From Clostridia bacterium (GTDB lineage: Bacteria > Bacillota > Clostridia > Christensenellales > DTU072), in NCBI GenBank assembly GCA_016297005.1, contig JAEDHK010000004.1, positions 62,001 through 126,000 on the forward strand: 64,000 nt of DNA. The letters are read 5' to 3'. Shown here piece after piece: positions 50,235 through 58,821 of this stretch (positions are counted from its first letter, which is position 1; each line of letters begins with the position of its first letter). The position numbers were made by a program, and so were the translations under genes. The notes below the pieces were generated by a model that saw only the letters and a list, made by a program, of their open reading frames with translations, did not search any database and had not been told where the DNA came from.

Positions 50235-51569
50235 TTATTTCAAGAATCCTTTATTTGCCTTGATCATCAACTGGCTCTGCAATTGTTTATCGAGTTCGAG
50301 CGCAACGCTGACAACGATCAGTAAGCCGGTCGCCGTGAAAGAATTGCTGAGACCAAGCGCTTTGAATCCGTCGATATATCCGAGGATATAGATCGGGATC
50401 AATGCGATGAAGCCGAGGTAAATGGCTCCGAACAGGGTAATGCGGTTATTGATCTTACGGAGATGTTCGCTCGTGTTTCTGCCGGGGCGGAAACCGGGAA
50501 CAGAACCGCCATTCTGTTGGATCATACGCGCCACGTCGTCCGGGTTAAACTGGATCTGTGCATAGAAGAACGCAAAGAAGATGATCAGTAAGAACATAAT
50601 GGGTCCGTACAGATAGCTGCCTACGCCCATCCATTGATACCACCATCTGACAAATCCGCTCTCCATGTTGGGATCGGCGAATTGCATGATCATCTGCGGG
50701 AACATGATAAGGCTCGACGCGAAGATGATCGGCATAACGCCGCCGGAGTTGACTTTGATGGGGATGAACGTATTCTGGCCGCCGTACATCTTGTTGCCTC
50801 TTACGCGCTTGGCATAAACGACGGGGATACGTCTTTCGCTGGAATCGATAAACACGATCAGTCCGAACAAAAGAACGATCAGCACCAGGAATCCGAGCAA
50901 GAACCAAATACCGGTCGTATCGTTGTTACGTATCTGGCTGGGAATAACGTTTGTCATTGCGCTGAGAATCGTATCGCCGAGGGTAGAAATAATACCGACG
51001 AAGATGATGAGCGAGGAGCCGTTGCCGATTCCGTACTCCGTGATCCTTTCGCTGAGCCACATAACGAGACAGCTGCCGCCGGTCAGGATCAAAACGATGA
51101 AAATCATCGTGAACACCTGGTCGACCGTGCTATCTTTCCCCACAAAGACGCCCGTTATGCTGGAACGCCAGCTGATAACGACGCCGATGCCCTGAACGAT
51201 ACCTAAAACAACGGAGAAAATACGAGTGTATTGGTTGATCTTTTCACGCCCTTCTTCCCCTTCTTTCGACAGTCTTTCCAATCTGGGAAAAACCAAAGTA
51301 AGCAACTGCATTATAATGGATGCGTTAATAAACGGTAAGATACCGAGCGCAAACACGGTACCATACTGCAACGATCCACCCGTAATCGTGCTCATCATAG
51401 AAAATAAATCGTTCGCCGTCGAGCTTTGATTGGCCGAGAACGTTTCGAAGTTCAGGCCGGGCACCGGGACGAAACAACCTACTCTGTACAACAAAAGTAA
51501 AAACAGGGTAATCAGTATTTTCTTTCTGATGTCGGGTGCGATAAAAGCGTTCTTAATGGTTTGCCACAT
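50235..51569 (-). CDS. secY: Protein translocase channel subunit SecY
   Basis: A 444-residue SecY with ten membrane spans. The N-terminal FLLLLYRVGCFVPVPGLNF and the plug/first loop region, GVMPIIFASSLIMFPQMI in span 7 and the cytoplasmic loop PDDVARMIQQNGGSVPGFRPGRNT (SecA/ribosome binding) are all conserved. It forms the Sec channel with SecE and SecG. Its ATG overlaps the rplO stop by one base (TAATG) and adk starts 4 bases after its stop. Confidence 0.97.
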   Translation of the reverse strand: MWQTIKNAFIAPDIRKKILITLFLLLLYRVGCFVPVPGLNFETFSANQSSTANDLFSMMSTITGGSLQYGTVFALGILPFINASIIMQLLTLVFPRLERLSKEGEEGREKINQYTRIFSVVLGIVQGIGVVISWRSSITGVFVGKDSTVDQVFTMIFIVLILTGGSCLVMWLSERITEYGIGNGSSLIIFVGIISTLGDTILSAMTNVIPSQIRNNDTTGIWFLLGFLVLIVLLFGLIVFIDSSERRIPVVYAKRVRGNKMYGGQNTFIPIKVNSGGVMPIIFASSLIMFPQMIMQFADPNMESGFVRWWYQWMGVGSYLYGPIMFLLIIFFAFFYAQIQFNPDDVARMIQQNGGSVPGFRPGRNTSEHLRKINNRITLFGAIYLGFIALIPIYILGYIDGFKALGLSNSFTATGLLIVVSVALELDKQLQSQLMIKANKGFLK

Positions 51570-52036
51570 TATTCAGCAACCTCGTTATTCGCTTCTACTG
51601 CTTGTCCGCCGGCATTTTCGATCTTCTCTTTCGCCGAGGCAGTAAATTTATCGGCCTTTACCGTAAGTTTTTTGGTAACTTCGCCGTCGCCCAAAACTTT
51701 CAGCCCGTACTCCTCTATTTTACTGATAATACCCTTTGCTTTTAAATCTTCAACGGTAACTACGTCGCCGTCGTTGTATAAGTCGTTGATCATACCGATA
51801 TTGATAACGGTATAAACTTTCTTGAACAGGCCGTTCTTGAATCCTCTTTTGGGGAGTCTGCGGGTAAGGGGCATTTGTCCGCCTTCAAAACCGGGACGAA
51901 CGCCGCCGCCGCTTCTGGCCCATTGACCCTTGTGGCCTTTTCCGCTGGTCTTACCGAGACCGGAGCCGATACCTCTGCCCAGTCTCCTGGCCGGCGTGGT
52001 AGAACCTTCAGCAGGTTGAATATTATGCAACTTCAT
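51569..52036 (-). CDS. rplO: 50S ribosomal protein L15 (uL15)
   Basis: A 155-residue L15. MKLHNIQPAEGSTTPARRLGRG and GSGLGKTSGKGHKGQWAR form the long basic N-terminal extension that threads through 23S rRNA, and FEGGQMPLTRRLPKRGFKN is the family core. The acidic tail ends ANNEVAE. It lies 3 bases after rpmD and overlaps secY by one base. Confidence 0.97.
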   Translation of the reverse strand: MKLHNIQPAEGSTTPARRLGRGIGSGLGKTSGKGHKGQWARSGGGVRPGFEGGQMPLTRRLPKRGFKNGLFKKVYTVINIGMINDLYNDGDVVTVEDLKAKGIISKIEEYGLKVLGDGEVTKKLTVKADKFTASAKEKIENAGGQAVEANNEVAE

Positions 52037-52039
52037 AGC

Positions 52040-52228
52040 TTAATTCTCCTTGATCTCTTTTACTTCAACAAGATGCGAGATCTTATTGATGGAACCGCGT
52101 ACGGCGGGAGTGTCCTCACGTACGACGGTCTTACCGATTTTCGTAAGGCCGAGAGCTTCGGCATTCGCCTTTTGGTTGGCGATGCGTCCGTTCAGGGACT
52201 TAACAAGAGTAATACTTATCTTTGCCAT
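52040..52228 (-). CDS. rpmD: 50S ribosomal protein L30 (uL30)
   Basis: A 62-residue L30 beginning MAKISITLVKSLNGRIANQK, with the family GLTKIGKTVVREDTPAVRG segment. AAGGAGG lies before the ATG at 52228; the frame extends 25 codons further into rpsE but without similarity. It lies 10 bases after rpsE and 3 before rplO. Confidence 0.96.
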   Translation of the reverse strand: MAKISITLVKSLNGRIANQKANAEALGLTKIGKTVVREDTPAVRGSINKISHLVEVKEIKEN

Positions 52229-52238
52229 AATAGCCTCC

Positions 52239-52748
52239 TTACAGATCTTCCACGTTGATGCCGCGGATCTCCGCAACTTCTTCGGCGGTACGAAGTCCGG
52301 CAAGGCCTTCGATCGTTGCCTTTACGCAGTTGATGGGGTTGTTACTGCCGATGCTCTTGGTACGGATATCTTTGATACCGGTTGCTTCCAGAACCGCACG
52401 GACGGGGCCGCCGGCGATAACGCCGGTACCCTCGGAAGCGGGCATAAGCAGCACCTTGCCTCTGCCGAACTGTCCTTGGATCGTGTGAGGAATGGTCTGG
52501 TTGACGATAGAGATACTGATCATTGCCTTCTTTGCGGCTTCGGTAGCCTTTTCGATGGCATCCGGCACTTCCTTGGCTTTGCCCAATCCGCATCCGACTC
52601 TGTTCTTGCCGTCGCCGACAACAACGAGAGCTGCAAAACGCATGTTACGTCCGCCCTTGACGGTCTTGGTAACGCGGTTTACGGAAACGGTCTTTTTGAT
52701 CAGCTCGTCTCTCTTTTCTTCTTTCTTGAATTTTTCGTTTCTTGCCAT
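52239..52748 (-). CDS. rpsE: 30S ribosomal protein S5 (uS5)
   Basis: A 169-residue S5: the double-stranded RNA-binding-like N-terminal domain with VSVNRVTKTVKGGRNMRFAA, then the C-terminal domain with LLMPASEGTGVIAGGPVRAV. Residues here influence decoding accuracy. It lies 9 bases after rplR and 10 before rpmD. Confidence 0.97.
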   Translation of the reverse strand: MARNEKFKKEEKRDELIKKTVSVNRVTKTVKGGRNMRFAALVVVGDGKNRVGCGLGKAKEVPDAIEKATEAAKKAMISISIVNQTIPHTIQGQFGRGKVLLMPASEGTGVIAGGPVRAVLEATGIKDIRTKSIGSNNPINCVKATIEGLAGLRTAEEVAEIRGINVEDL

Positions 52749-52757
52749 ATCGACCTC

Positions 52758-53138
52758 CTAAAAGTTAAGACCGGCTTCTCTTGCGCCGTCGGCTACCGCC
52801 GCTACGCGGCCGGTATAAAGGTATCCGCCTCTGTCGAAGACAACGGCTTTGACGCCTTTTTCCATAGCGCGCTGCGCAACGATCTTTCCGACCTCTTTGG
52901 CCGCTTCGGTCTTGGTCATCTCGGCGATCTTCGCCGCGATCTCTTTTTCGACGGTGGACGCAGCGGCAAGCGTAATGCCCTCGCCGTTGTTAGCCGAATC
53001 GTCGATAACCTGAGCGTAGATATGATTGAGCGATCTGTAAACGTTAAGTCTCGGCTTCTCGGCCGTGCCCTTGATGTAAAAACGAATACGATCGTGTCTC
53101 GCTTTTCTCACTTTGTTTTTATCATTTTTTCCTACCAT
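52758..53138 (-). CDS. rplR: 50S ribosomal protein L18 (uL18)
   Basis: A 126-residue L18 with the typical RHDRIRFYIKGTAEKPRLNV segment and C-terminal GYLYTGRVAAVADGAREAGLNF. It anchors 5S rRNA in the central protuberance with L5. It lies 13 bases after rplF. The length is close to the usual 117-122. Confidence 0.97.
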   Translation of the reverse strand: MVGKNDKNKVRKARHDRIRFYIKGTAEKPRLNVYRSLNHIYAQVIDDSANNGEGITLAAASTVEKEIAAKIAEMTKTEAAKEVGKIVAQRAMEKGVKAVVFDRGGYLYTGRVAAVADGAREAGLNF

Positions 53139-53151
53139 GGTTTACGCTCCT

Positions 53152-53697
53152 TTATTTACCGTTGGTTTTGCCTTCCTTGCGGAGGATGGTTTCATCTTTG
53201 TAATGAATACCGTATCCGTGGTAAGGTTCGGACTTTCTGATAGCCTTGATGTTGGCGGCGATTTGTCCGACAAGCTCTTTACTGATACCCTTAACGGTAA
53301 TTTCTTCCGGTTTCGGGCATTCAAACTTGATTCCGGCGGGCGCCTTAACGGTGACCGTGTGGGAATAACCGACGCTGAGGACGAGATCCGTTCCCGTCAT
53401 TTGCGCCTTATAACCGACGCCGGCAAGAACGAGGCCCTTTTCATAACCTTTGGTCACGCCGACTACCATGTTGTAGATAAGCGCTCTGTAAAGGCCGTGA
53501 GCCGCATGCGCCGCTTTGCCGGAGTTTTCCGCGCAAAGAACGTTTACGAAACCGTCTTTGATTTCAAGGTCAATAGCCTTGTTTTCGATGGCCTGAGAAA
53601 GAGTCCCGAGCTTTCCGGTCACGGTGACCACTCTGTCGGTGAAATCCACTTTCACGCCGTCTTCGATCTTAATAGGTAATTTACCGATTCTCGACAT
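53152..53697 (-). CDS. rplF: 50S ribosomal protein L6 (uL6)
   Basis: A 181-residue L6 with its two duplicated domains; MSRIGKLPIKI at the start and PEPYHGYGI-like SEPYHGYGIHYKDETILRKE at the end are family hallmarks. The ATG at 53697 has AAGGAGG upstream, and the frame further upstream (18 codons) overlaps rpsH and is not needed. It lies near the sarcin-ricin loop on the ribosome. Confidence 0.97.
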   Translation of the reverse strand: MSRIGKLPIKIEDGVKVDFTDRVVTVTGKLGTLSQAIENKAIDLEIKDGFVNVLCAENSGKAAHAAHGLYRALIYNMVVGVTKGYEKGLVLAGVGYKAQMTGTDLVLSVGYSHTVTVKAPAGIKFECPKPEEITVKGISKELVGQIAANIKAIRKSEPYHGYGIHYKDETILRKEGKTNGK

Positions 53698-53707
53698 AAT
53701 ATCCTCC

Positions 53708-54112
53708 TTACCAGATATAAGCGAGTACTTCGCCGCCGACTTTTTCGGCACGAGCCTTCTTGTCGGTCATGATGCCCTTGGACGTAGAAATGATCGCAAT
53801 ACCAAGTCCGTTAAGAACTTTCGGAAGTTGGTCGACGCGAGCATAGATACGCAAACCGGGACGGGAAATTCTACGAAGACCGGAAATGACCTTGCTGAAG
53901 TTCGGTCCGTATTTCAATTCGATCAAGATATTATCCTGTACGCCCTTTTCGTCTTTGACGACGGTTGCGCTCTTGATATAGCCCTCTTCAACGAGGATAT
54001 CGGCGATAGCCTTCTTGGCGGCGGACATAGGAACGATAACCGTTTCGTGCCTGGCCGTCAGACCGTTTCTGATACGGGTCAGCATATCTGCGATGGGATC
54101 TGTTAATGCCAT
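53708..54112 (-). CDS. rpsH: 30S ribosomal protein S8 (uS8)
   Basis: A 134-residue S8: MALTDPIADMLTRIRNGL at the start and GIAIISTSKGIMTDKKAR with GGEVLAYIW at the end are the family signature. It binds helix 21 of 16S rRNA and, in E. coli, represses the spc operon. Spacing is 13 bases after rpsZ and 10 before rplF. Confidence 0.97.
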   Translation of the reverse strand: MALTDPIADMLTRIRNGLTARHETVIVPMSAAKKAIADILVEEGYIKSATVVKDEKGVQDNILIELKYGPNFSKVISGLRRISRPGLRIYARVDQLPKVLNGLGIAIISTSKGIMTDKKARAEKVGGEVLAYIW

Positions 54113-54125
54113 AATATACCTCCTC

Positions 54126-54311
54126 TTACCAACTTGCCTTTTTGACTCCGGGGATCTCGCCCTTATAGGCCAGTTCTCTGAAGCATACTCTGCAAATACC
54201 GTATTTTTTCAGAACAGCGTGGGGACGACCGCAAATCGTGCAACGGGTATATTCTCTGGTGGAGAACTTTTGCGGACGAGCCTGCTTGTTTTTCAGTGCT
54301 TTTTTTGCCAT
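54126..54311 (-). CDS. rpsZ: 30S ribosomal protein S14 type Z (uS14), zinc form
   Basis: A 61-residue S14 of the short, zinc-binding kind (also called RpsN1): Cys24-x2-Cys27 (RCTICGRPH) and Cys40-x2-Cys43 (ICRVCF). It ends YKGEIPGVKKASW, as usual. The ATG at 54311 is preceded by AGGAGG. It lies 10 bases after rplE. A zinc-independent paralogue is not in the window. Confidence 0.97.
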   Translation of the reverse strand: MAKKALKNKQARPQKFSTREYTRCTICGRPHAVLKKYGICRVCFRELAYKGEIPGVKKASW

Positions 54312-54321
54312 ATTGTACCTC

Positions 54322-54876
54322 CTACTTGGCAAAAGGCATACCGAGTTGTCTGAGCAGCTCTTTTGCCTCTTCGTCGGTGTTAGCCGTAGTTACGATGCAA
54401 ACGTCGAAGCCTCTGACTTTTTCGATCTGATCGTAAGAAATTTCCGGGAACATAAGTTGTTCTTTGATGCCGAGAGCATAGTTTCCTCTTCCGTCAAAGC
54501 TGCTTCCGGGCACGCCTTTAAAGTCGCGGACGCGGGGAAGAGCGATGCTGACGAGCTTATCGAAGAAGTTCCACATCTTCTCGCCACGCAAGGTTACGGC
54601 CGCGCCGACGGTCATTCCGTCGCGGACCTTAAAGTTGGCGATGGACTTCTTCGCTTTGGTTTCGATCGGCTTTTGTCCGGCGATCTTTTCTAACTCGCTG
54701 ACAGCGATCTGAACGCTCTTGGAGTTATCCTTGATGTCGCCCAAACGCATATTCAGGATGATCTTTTCCATCTTAGGAACCTGCATAACGTTCTTATATC
54801 CGAAGGTCTTTTGCAAAGCGGGAACGACTTCGGTTTTGTAACGAACCATCAATCTGTTTTCATATTTATCAGCCAT
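54322..54876 (-). CDS. rplE: 50S ribosomal protein L5 (uL5)
   Basis: A 184-residue L5: MADKYENRLMVRYKTEVVPA, the QVPKMEKIILNM strand and the C-terminal GFDVCIVTTANTDEEAKELL are conserved. It binds 5S rRNA and contacts P-site tRNA. Length is normal (about 180). It lies 14 bases after rplX and 10 before rpsZ. Confidence 0.97.
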   Translation of the reverse strand: MADKYENRLMVRYKTEVVPALQKTFGYKNVMQVPKMEKIILNMRLGDIKDNSKSVQIAVSELEKIAGQKPIETKAKKSIANFKVRDGMTVGAAVTLRGEKMWNFFDKLVSIALPRVRDFKGVPGSSFDGRGNYALGIKEQLMFPEISYDQIEKVRGFDVCIVTTANTDEEAKELLRQLGMPFAK

Positions 54877-54890
54877 TGTCGTTTACCTCC

Positions 54891-55277
54891 TTACTCAGCT
54901 TTTTCCGCAGCTTTCTTCTTGCGGACGGTAGCTTTTGCCTTCTTGACTTCTTTGGGCTTCTTGGTTTCGAGAACCGCGCCGCATTCGCACATACGAACTT
55001 TCTTGCCGTCTACGACGCCGTGCTTAACGCGGGTCGCGTTGCCACAAACGGAACAAACCGGCATAAGATTAGAAACGTCGTAGGTGCGGGGCAGATCGAC
55101 GATACCGCTCTTGTCGTTGGCCTTTCTGGCCTTGACCGCTTTCTTATTAATAAGCAGTCCCGCTCCCTCGACGGCAGCCCTGCCGTCGGCGCTTACGGAA
55201 AGGACCTGTCCGAATTTGCCTTTATCTTGTCCGGCGATAATTTTTACATAATCGTCTTTTCTGATACTGTACTTCAT
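54891..55277 (-). CDS. rplX: 50S ribosomal protein L24 (uL24) with zinc-ribbon and basic tail
   Basis: A 128-residue L24 whose N-terminal KOW motif is DDYVKIIAGQDKGKFGQVLS. Cys75, Cys78, Cys97 and Cys99 (CSVCGNATRV...CECG) form a zinc-ribbon-like pair, as in several Clostridia. The Lys/Glu/Ala tail of about 25 residues (ETKKPKEVKKAKATVRKKKA) makes it longer than the usual 100-105. L24 starts assembly of the 50S subunit. Confidence 0.96.
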   Translation of the reverse strand: MKYSIRKDDYVKIIAGQDKGKFGQVLSVSADGRAAVEGAGLLINKKAVKARKANDKSGIVDLPRTYDVSNLMPVCSVCGNATRVKHGVVDGKKVRMCECGAVLETKKPKEVKKAKATVRKKKAAEKAE

Positions 55278-55287
55278 TATTTACCTC

Positions 55288-55656
55288 CTACAGCACTTCG
55301 GGCGCGAGAGAAATGATCTTCATGTAATCTTTGTCTCTCAATTCTCTTGCGATGGGTCCGAAAATACGGGTGCCGACGGGCTGCTTCTGGTTATCGATGA
55401 TAACAGCGGCGTTATCGTCGAAGACGATGTGGGATCCGTCCGCTCTCATGATGCCCTTATGGCTGCGAACGATGACCGCTTTGACCACTTGGCCCTTCTT
55501 AACGGTGCCGCCCGGGGTTGCGTTCTTAACCGAAGCGACGATGACGTCGCCGATATTACCCGATCGTACGTAAGAACCGCCCAGGACTCTGATACACATG
55601 ATCTCCTTTGCTCCGGAGTTGTCGGCTACATTTAATCTGGTTTGGGGTTGTATCAT
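55288..55656 (-). CDS. rplN: 50S ribosomal protein L14 (uL14)
   Basis: A 122-residue L14: MIQPQTRLNVADNSGAKEIM at the start, GTRIFGPIARELRDKDYMKI and SLAPEVL at the end match the family exactly in length and sequence. It contributes to an intersubunit bridge. It lies 15 bases after rpsQ and 10 before rplX. Confidence 0.98.
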   Translation of the reverse strand: MIQPQTRLNVADNSGAKEIMCIRVLGGSYVRSGNIGDVIVASVKNATPGGTVKKGQVVKAVIVRSHKGIMRADGSHIVFDDNAAVIIDNQKQPVGTRIFGPIARELRDKDYMKIISLAPEVL

Positions 55657-55671
55657 AATACTCCTTCCTCC

Positions 55672-55929
55672 TTATTTAGCCTTTTCGATGATTTCCGCGA
55701 CTCTCCAACGCTTATCTTTGGAGAGAGGACGGGTTTCGATGATCTTGACCTTGTCGCCGTAACCGCAAGCGTTTTCTTCGTCATGCGCCTTAAACTTCTT
55801 GGTCTGCGTGATATACTTTTTATAAAGCGGATGTTTAACCTTGGTAACGACGGCAACGACGACGGTTTTGTCCATCTTGTCGCTTATTACCAAGCCGATT
55901 CTGCTTTTTCTCAAATTTCTTTCTTCCAT
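55672..55929 (-). CDS. rpsQ: 30S ribosomal protein S17 (uS17)
   Basis: An 85-residue OB-fold protein with SRIGLVISDKMDKTVVVAV near the start and VKIIETRPLSKDKRWRVAEI near the end, both S17 hallmarks. It binds 16S rRNA early in 30S assembly. Preceded by GGAGG, 10 bases after rpmC. Confidence 0.97.
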   Translation of the reverse strand: MEERNLRKSRIGLVISDKMDKTVVVAVVTKVKHPLYKKYITQTKKFKAHDEENACGYGDKVKIIETRPLSKDKRWRVAEIIEKAK

Positions 55930-55939
55930 CTGTTACCTC

Positions 55940-56182
55940 CTATTTCCTCTTAGCCGCGCCTTTTTTCTTGGTGACCTGGGGTTCGACGCTCAGTCCGAGC
56001 TCGCGCTGACGAAGAATGGTCTTGATCTTAGCGATGTCATGTCTGCATTCGGTCAGCTTTGCGGGACTTTCGAGTTGGTTGGTCGCATGCTGGAAACGAA
56101 GGTTGAACAATTCGGCTTTTTTCTCGTTGAGCTTCTGAGTCAACTCTTCTGTGCTCATTTCAAAAAACTTAACAGCTTTCAT
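55940..56182 (-). CDS. rpmC: 50S ribosomal protein L29 (uL29)
   Basis: An 80-residue L29. MKAVKFFEMSTEELTQKLNE and AELFNLRFQHATNQLESP are the family helices, followed by a short Val/Lys tail. The ATG at 56182 overlaps the rplP stop by one base (TAATG); a longer frame upstream is a run of arginine codons inside rplP and is not real. L29 lines the tunnel exit, where trigger factor and SRP bind. Confidence 0.96.
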   Translation of the reverse strand: MKAVKFFEMSTEELTQKLNEKKAELFNLRFQHATNQLESPAKLTECRHDIAKIKTILRQRELGLSVEPQVTKKKGAAKRK

Positions 56183-56616
56183 TACTCTTCTCCTCCTCCG
56201 TCTTCTACGCTTTCTTTCTTCATGAACTTGCACTTGATGGGCAACTTATTGGCAGCCAGTCTCAGGGCTTCTCTCGCGGTGGCTTCGGGAACTCCGGCCA
56301 TCTCGAAAAGTACTCTGCCCGGTTTGACTACGGCGACCCAGTATTCCGGACTACCTTTACCGGAACCCATTCGAGTTTCGGCGGGCTTCTTGGTCACCGG
56401 CTTGTGGGGAAAGATATCCACCCAAACCTGACCGCCACGTTTGATATATCTGGTCATAGCAACACGGGCCGCTTCGATCTGGTTACTGGTGATCCAGCTG
56501 GGCTCCGTCGCGACGAGACCGTATTCGCCGTAAGCGATGACGTTGCCTCTGGTGGCCTTACCGGTCATCCTGCCGCGCTGTTGCTTTCTTCTTTTAACTC
56601 TCTTAGGCATTAACAT
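56182..56616 (-). CDS. rplP: 50S ribosomal protein L16 (uL16)
   Basis: A 144-residue L16 with MPKRVKRRKQQRGRMTGKA at the start, GQVWVDIFPHKPVTKKPAETRMGSGK (split by natural contacts) and ATAREALRLAANKLPIKCKF; it helps place tRNA in the A site. The Glu/Gly-rich end EDGGGEE is a short extension. Start codon 2 bases after the rpsC stop. Confidence 0.97.
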   Translation of the reverse strand: MLMPKRVKRRKQQRGRMTGKATRGNVIAYGEYGLVATEPSWITSNQIEAARVAMTRYIKRGGQVWVDIFPHKPVTKKPAETRMGSGKGSPEYWVAVVKPGRVLFEMAGVPEATAREALRLAANKLPIKCKFMKKESVEDGGGEE

Positions 56617-56618
56617 AA

Positions 56619-57275
56619 TCAGTTATTACCTCCTTTTGCTTTTTTCCCGAAGACCTCGCCCTTGTAGATCCATACCTTAACGCCAATAGCGCCGTAAGTG
56701 GTATGAGCGGTAGCGAAGCCATAATCGATATCCGCGCGGATGGTTTGCAGCGGGATACTTCCTTCGCTGTAATGTTCGCTACGGGCGATCTCGGCGCCGT
56801 CGAGACGGCCGCTTACCATCGTTTTGATACCCTTGGCGCCGGCCTTGGTGGCACGCATCATGACTTGACGCATAGCACGACGGAATTGGATTCTCTTTTC
56901 CAGCTGATCGGCGATGTTTTCGGCGGCGAGTTGAGCGTCGATATCTACTTTCTTAACTTCATGAACGTTGATATTGACTACCTTGCCGACGGCGATCTTT
57001 TCGACCGTCTTTTTGATCTCTGCGATACCGGCCGCTTCTTTACCGATAGCGATACCCGGTCTGCCGCAGAAAAGATTGACGGTAATAGAATCGGTCGCTC
57101 TTTCGATGGTGATCTTGCTGATGGCGGCGTTGTAGTACTTCTTCTTCAACGTCGTTCTGATATCATTATCCTGTTTGATATAAGTCGCAAACGTCTTCTT
57201 ATCGGCATACCATTGGGTGTCCCAATTGGAGATAACGCCTACTCTCAAACCATGCGGATTAACTTTTTGTCCCAT
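56619..57275 (-). CDS. rpsC: 30S ribosomal protein S3 (uS3)
   Basis: A 218-residue S3: MGQKVNPHGLRVGVISNWDT, the KH domain with GRPGIAIGKEAAGI (about 69-82) and the C-terminal ARSEHYSEGSIPLQTIRADI are conserved. It helps form the mRNA entry channel. It lies 10 bases after rplV. Confidence 0.97.
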   Translation of the reverse strand: MGQKVNPHGLRVGVISNWDTQWYADKKTFATYIKQDNDIRTTLKKKYYNAAISKITIERATDSITVNLFCGRPGIAIGKEAAGIAEIKKTVEKIAVGKVVNINVHEVKKVDIDAQLAAENIADQLEKRIQFRRAMRQVMMRATKAGAKGIKTMVSGRLDGAEIARSEHYSEGSIPLQTIRADIDYGFATAHTTYGAIGVKVWIYKGEVFGKKAKGGNN

Positions 57276-57285
57276 ATTTTCCTCC

Positions 57286-57681
57286 TTATGCCTTGATCTC
57301 GTCGAGTACGATGGTAATGTGGCTGGTACGCTTCAACAAACCGCCGGCTCTGCCGTGCGCCTTAGGAATGTACCTTTTCAGAGTCGGTCCCTGATTGGCG
57401 TAGCACTTGGCGACAAAAAGCGTATCAGTGCTGCGGCCCTGGTTGTTTTCGGCGTTGGCGCCGGCACTTTTGAGGGCCTTCAGGATAGGATCGCAGGAGG
57501 ACTTATTGAGGTTCTCGAGGATGCCTACGGCCTGACGATAGCTCTTACCGCGAATAAGATCGAGGACAGCTCTTACCTTGTAGGGAGAAATACGGATGTA
57601 TTTCGCCGTAGCGTGGGGCAAGCTGTTTTCGGGATTGTTTTCTCTTTGACGGATAGCTTTGTCATAAATTCTTTTTCCCAT
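57286..57681 (-). CDS. rplV: 50S ribosomal protein L22 (uL22)
   Basis: A 131-residue L22: TAKYIRISPYKVRAVLDLIR and the C-terminal RAGGLLKRTSHITIVLDE are typical. The beta-hairpin between them reaches into the exit tunnel and is a site of macrolide resistance changes. It lies 11 bases after rpsS. The N-terminus is about 20 residues longer than in E. coli, as in some Clostridia. Confidence 0.97.
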   Translation of the reverse strand: MGKRIYDKAIRQRENNPENSLPHATAKYIRISPYKVRAVLDLIRGKSYRQAVGILENLNKSSCDPILKALKSAGANAENNQGRSTDTLFVAKCYANQGPTLKRYIPKAHGRAGGLLKRTSHITIVLDEIKA

Positions 57682-57692
57682 TGTTGACCTCC

Positions 57693-57971
57693 TTATTTCG
57701 AACCGGAAGACTTGCTTCCCGCATGGCCGCGGAACGTTCTGGTAGGAGCGAATTCACCCAGCTTTAAACCGACCATATCTTCGGTGATATAAACGGGAAC
57801 GTGCTTCTTACCGTCGTGTACGGCAATGGTATGTCCGACAAATTCGGGATAAATGGTAGAAGCGCGAGACCAGGTTTTGATCGGTTTCTTTTCTCCGCTT
57901 TCATTCATCGCCAAAATCTTCTTTTTAAGACTCTCGTGAATATACGGGCCTTTCTTTGTAGATCTGCTCAT
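57693..57971 (-). CDS. rpsS: 30S ribosomal protein S19 (uS19)
   Basis: A 92-residue S19: MSRSTKKGPYIHESLKKKI, IKTWSRASTIYPEFVGHTIA and LGEFAPTRTFRGHAG are hallmark segments. It sits on the 30S head with S13. It lies 8 bases after rplB. Confidence 0.98.
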   Translation of the reverse strand: MSRSTKKGPYIHESLKKKILAMNESGEKKPIKTWSRASTIYPEFVGHTIAVHDGKKHVPVYITEDMVGLKLGEFAPTRTFRGHAGSKSSGSK

Positions 57972-57979
57972 TTTTCCTC

Positions 57980-58807
57980 CTAATTGATACGCTTGATAAT
58001 AAATCTGCCGGAGTTCTTTCTCTTGTTACGAGTCTTATACCCGAGAGCAGGTTTGCCCCAAGGCGTAACAGGACCGGGAAGACCGACCGGGCTCTTACCT
58101 TCGCCGCCGCCGTGCTTATGGTCGCAGGGGTTCATGACCACACCGCGTACAGTCGGCTTGACGCCCATATGTCTCTTTCTGCCGGCTTTACCGAGGCTGA
58201 TGATCTCGTGTTCGAGATTGCCGACTTGTCCGATCGTAGCTCTGCAAGCAAGCGGAACGTATCTCATTTCGCCGCTGGGCATACGAAGGGTCGCTTTCCC
58301 GTTCTCTTTTGCCATCAGTTGGCAAGCGCTACCCGCGCTACGAGCGATCTGACCGCCGTGATTGGGTTGAAATTCGATATTGTGCACCATGGTACCTACG
58401 GGGATATCGGCGAGAGCGAGGCAGTTGCCTACTTTAATATCGATATCGCTGCCGCTGATAACGGTATCGCCTACCGACAGGCCCAAAGGCGCAAGAATGT
58501 ATCTCTTTTCTCCGTCGGCATACGCAAGCAGAGCGATGTTTGCCGAGCGGTTGGGATCGTATTCGATCGATTTAACGATAGCGGGAACGTTGTCCTTATT
58601 ACGCTTAAAGTCGATGATACGATATTTTTGTCTGTTACCTCCGCCGATGTGACGAACGGTGATCCTGCCGGTCGCATTCCTTCCGCCGGTTTTGGACTTC
58701 GACTCCAATAAGCTCTTTTCCGGCTTGGTCGTCGTGATCTCGGAAAAATCGCTTACGGTATAAGACCTACGGGACGGAGTATACGGTTTAAATCTTTTGA
58801 TTCCCAT
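57980..58807 (-). CDS. rplB: 50S ribosomal protein L2 (uL2)
   Basis: A 275-residue L2: MGIKRFKPYTPSRRSYTVSD, then the SH3-like domains and the C-terminal VMNPCDHKHGGGEGKSPVG with the essential histidine, and YKTRNKRKNSGRFIIKR at the end. It is needed for subunit association and peptidyl transferase activity. It lies 14 bases after rplW. Confidence 0.98.
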   Translation of the reverse strand: MGIKRFKPYTPSRRSYTVSDFSEITTTKPEKSLLESKSKTGGRNATGRITVRHIGGGNRQKYRIIDFKRNKDNVPAIVKSIEYDPNRSANIALLAYADGEKRYILAPLGLSVGDTVISGSDIDIKVGNCLALADIPVGTMVHNIEFQPNHGGQIARSAGSACQLMAKENGKATLRMPSGEMRYVPLACRATIGQVGNLEHEIISLGKAGRKRHMGVKPTVRGVVMNPCDHKHGGGEGKSPVGLPGPVTPWGKPALGYKTRNKRKNSGRFIIKRIN

Positions 58808-58821
58808 ATCTTACCTCCTGA

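Noticed and set aside
52050..53240. Long plus-strand frame (396 codons) opposite rpsE-rplR
   Set aside because: It is antisense to certain ribosomal protein genes; the open frame follows from their codon bias.
55940..56233. A longer L29 start with an arginine-rich N-terminus
   Set aside because: The extra 17 codons lie inside rplP and give a run of arginines; the ATG at 56182 gives the family N-terminus and a TAATG overlap.
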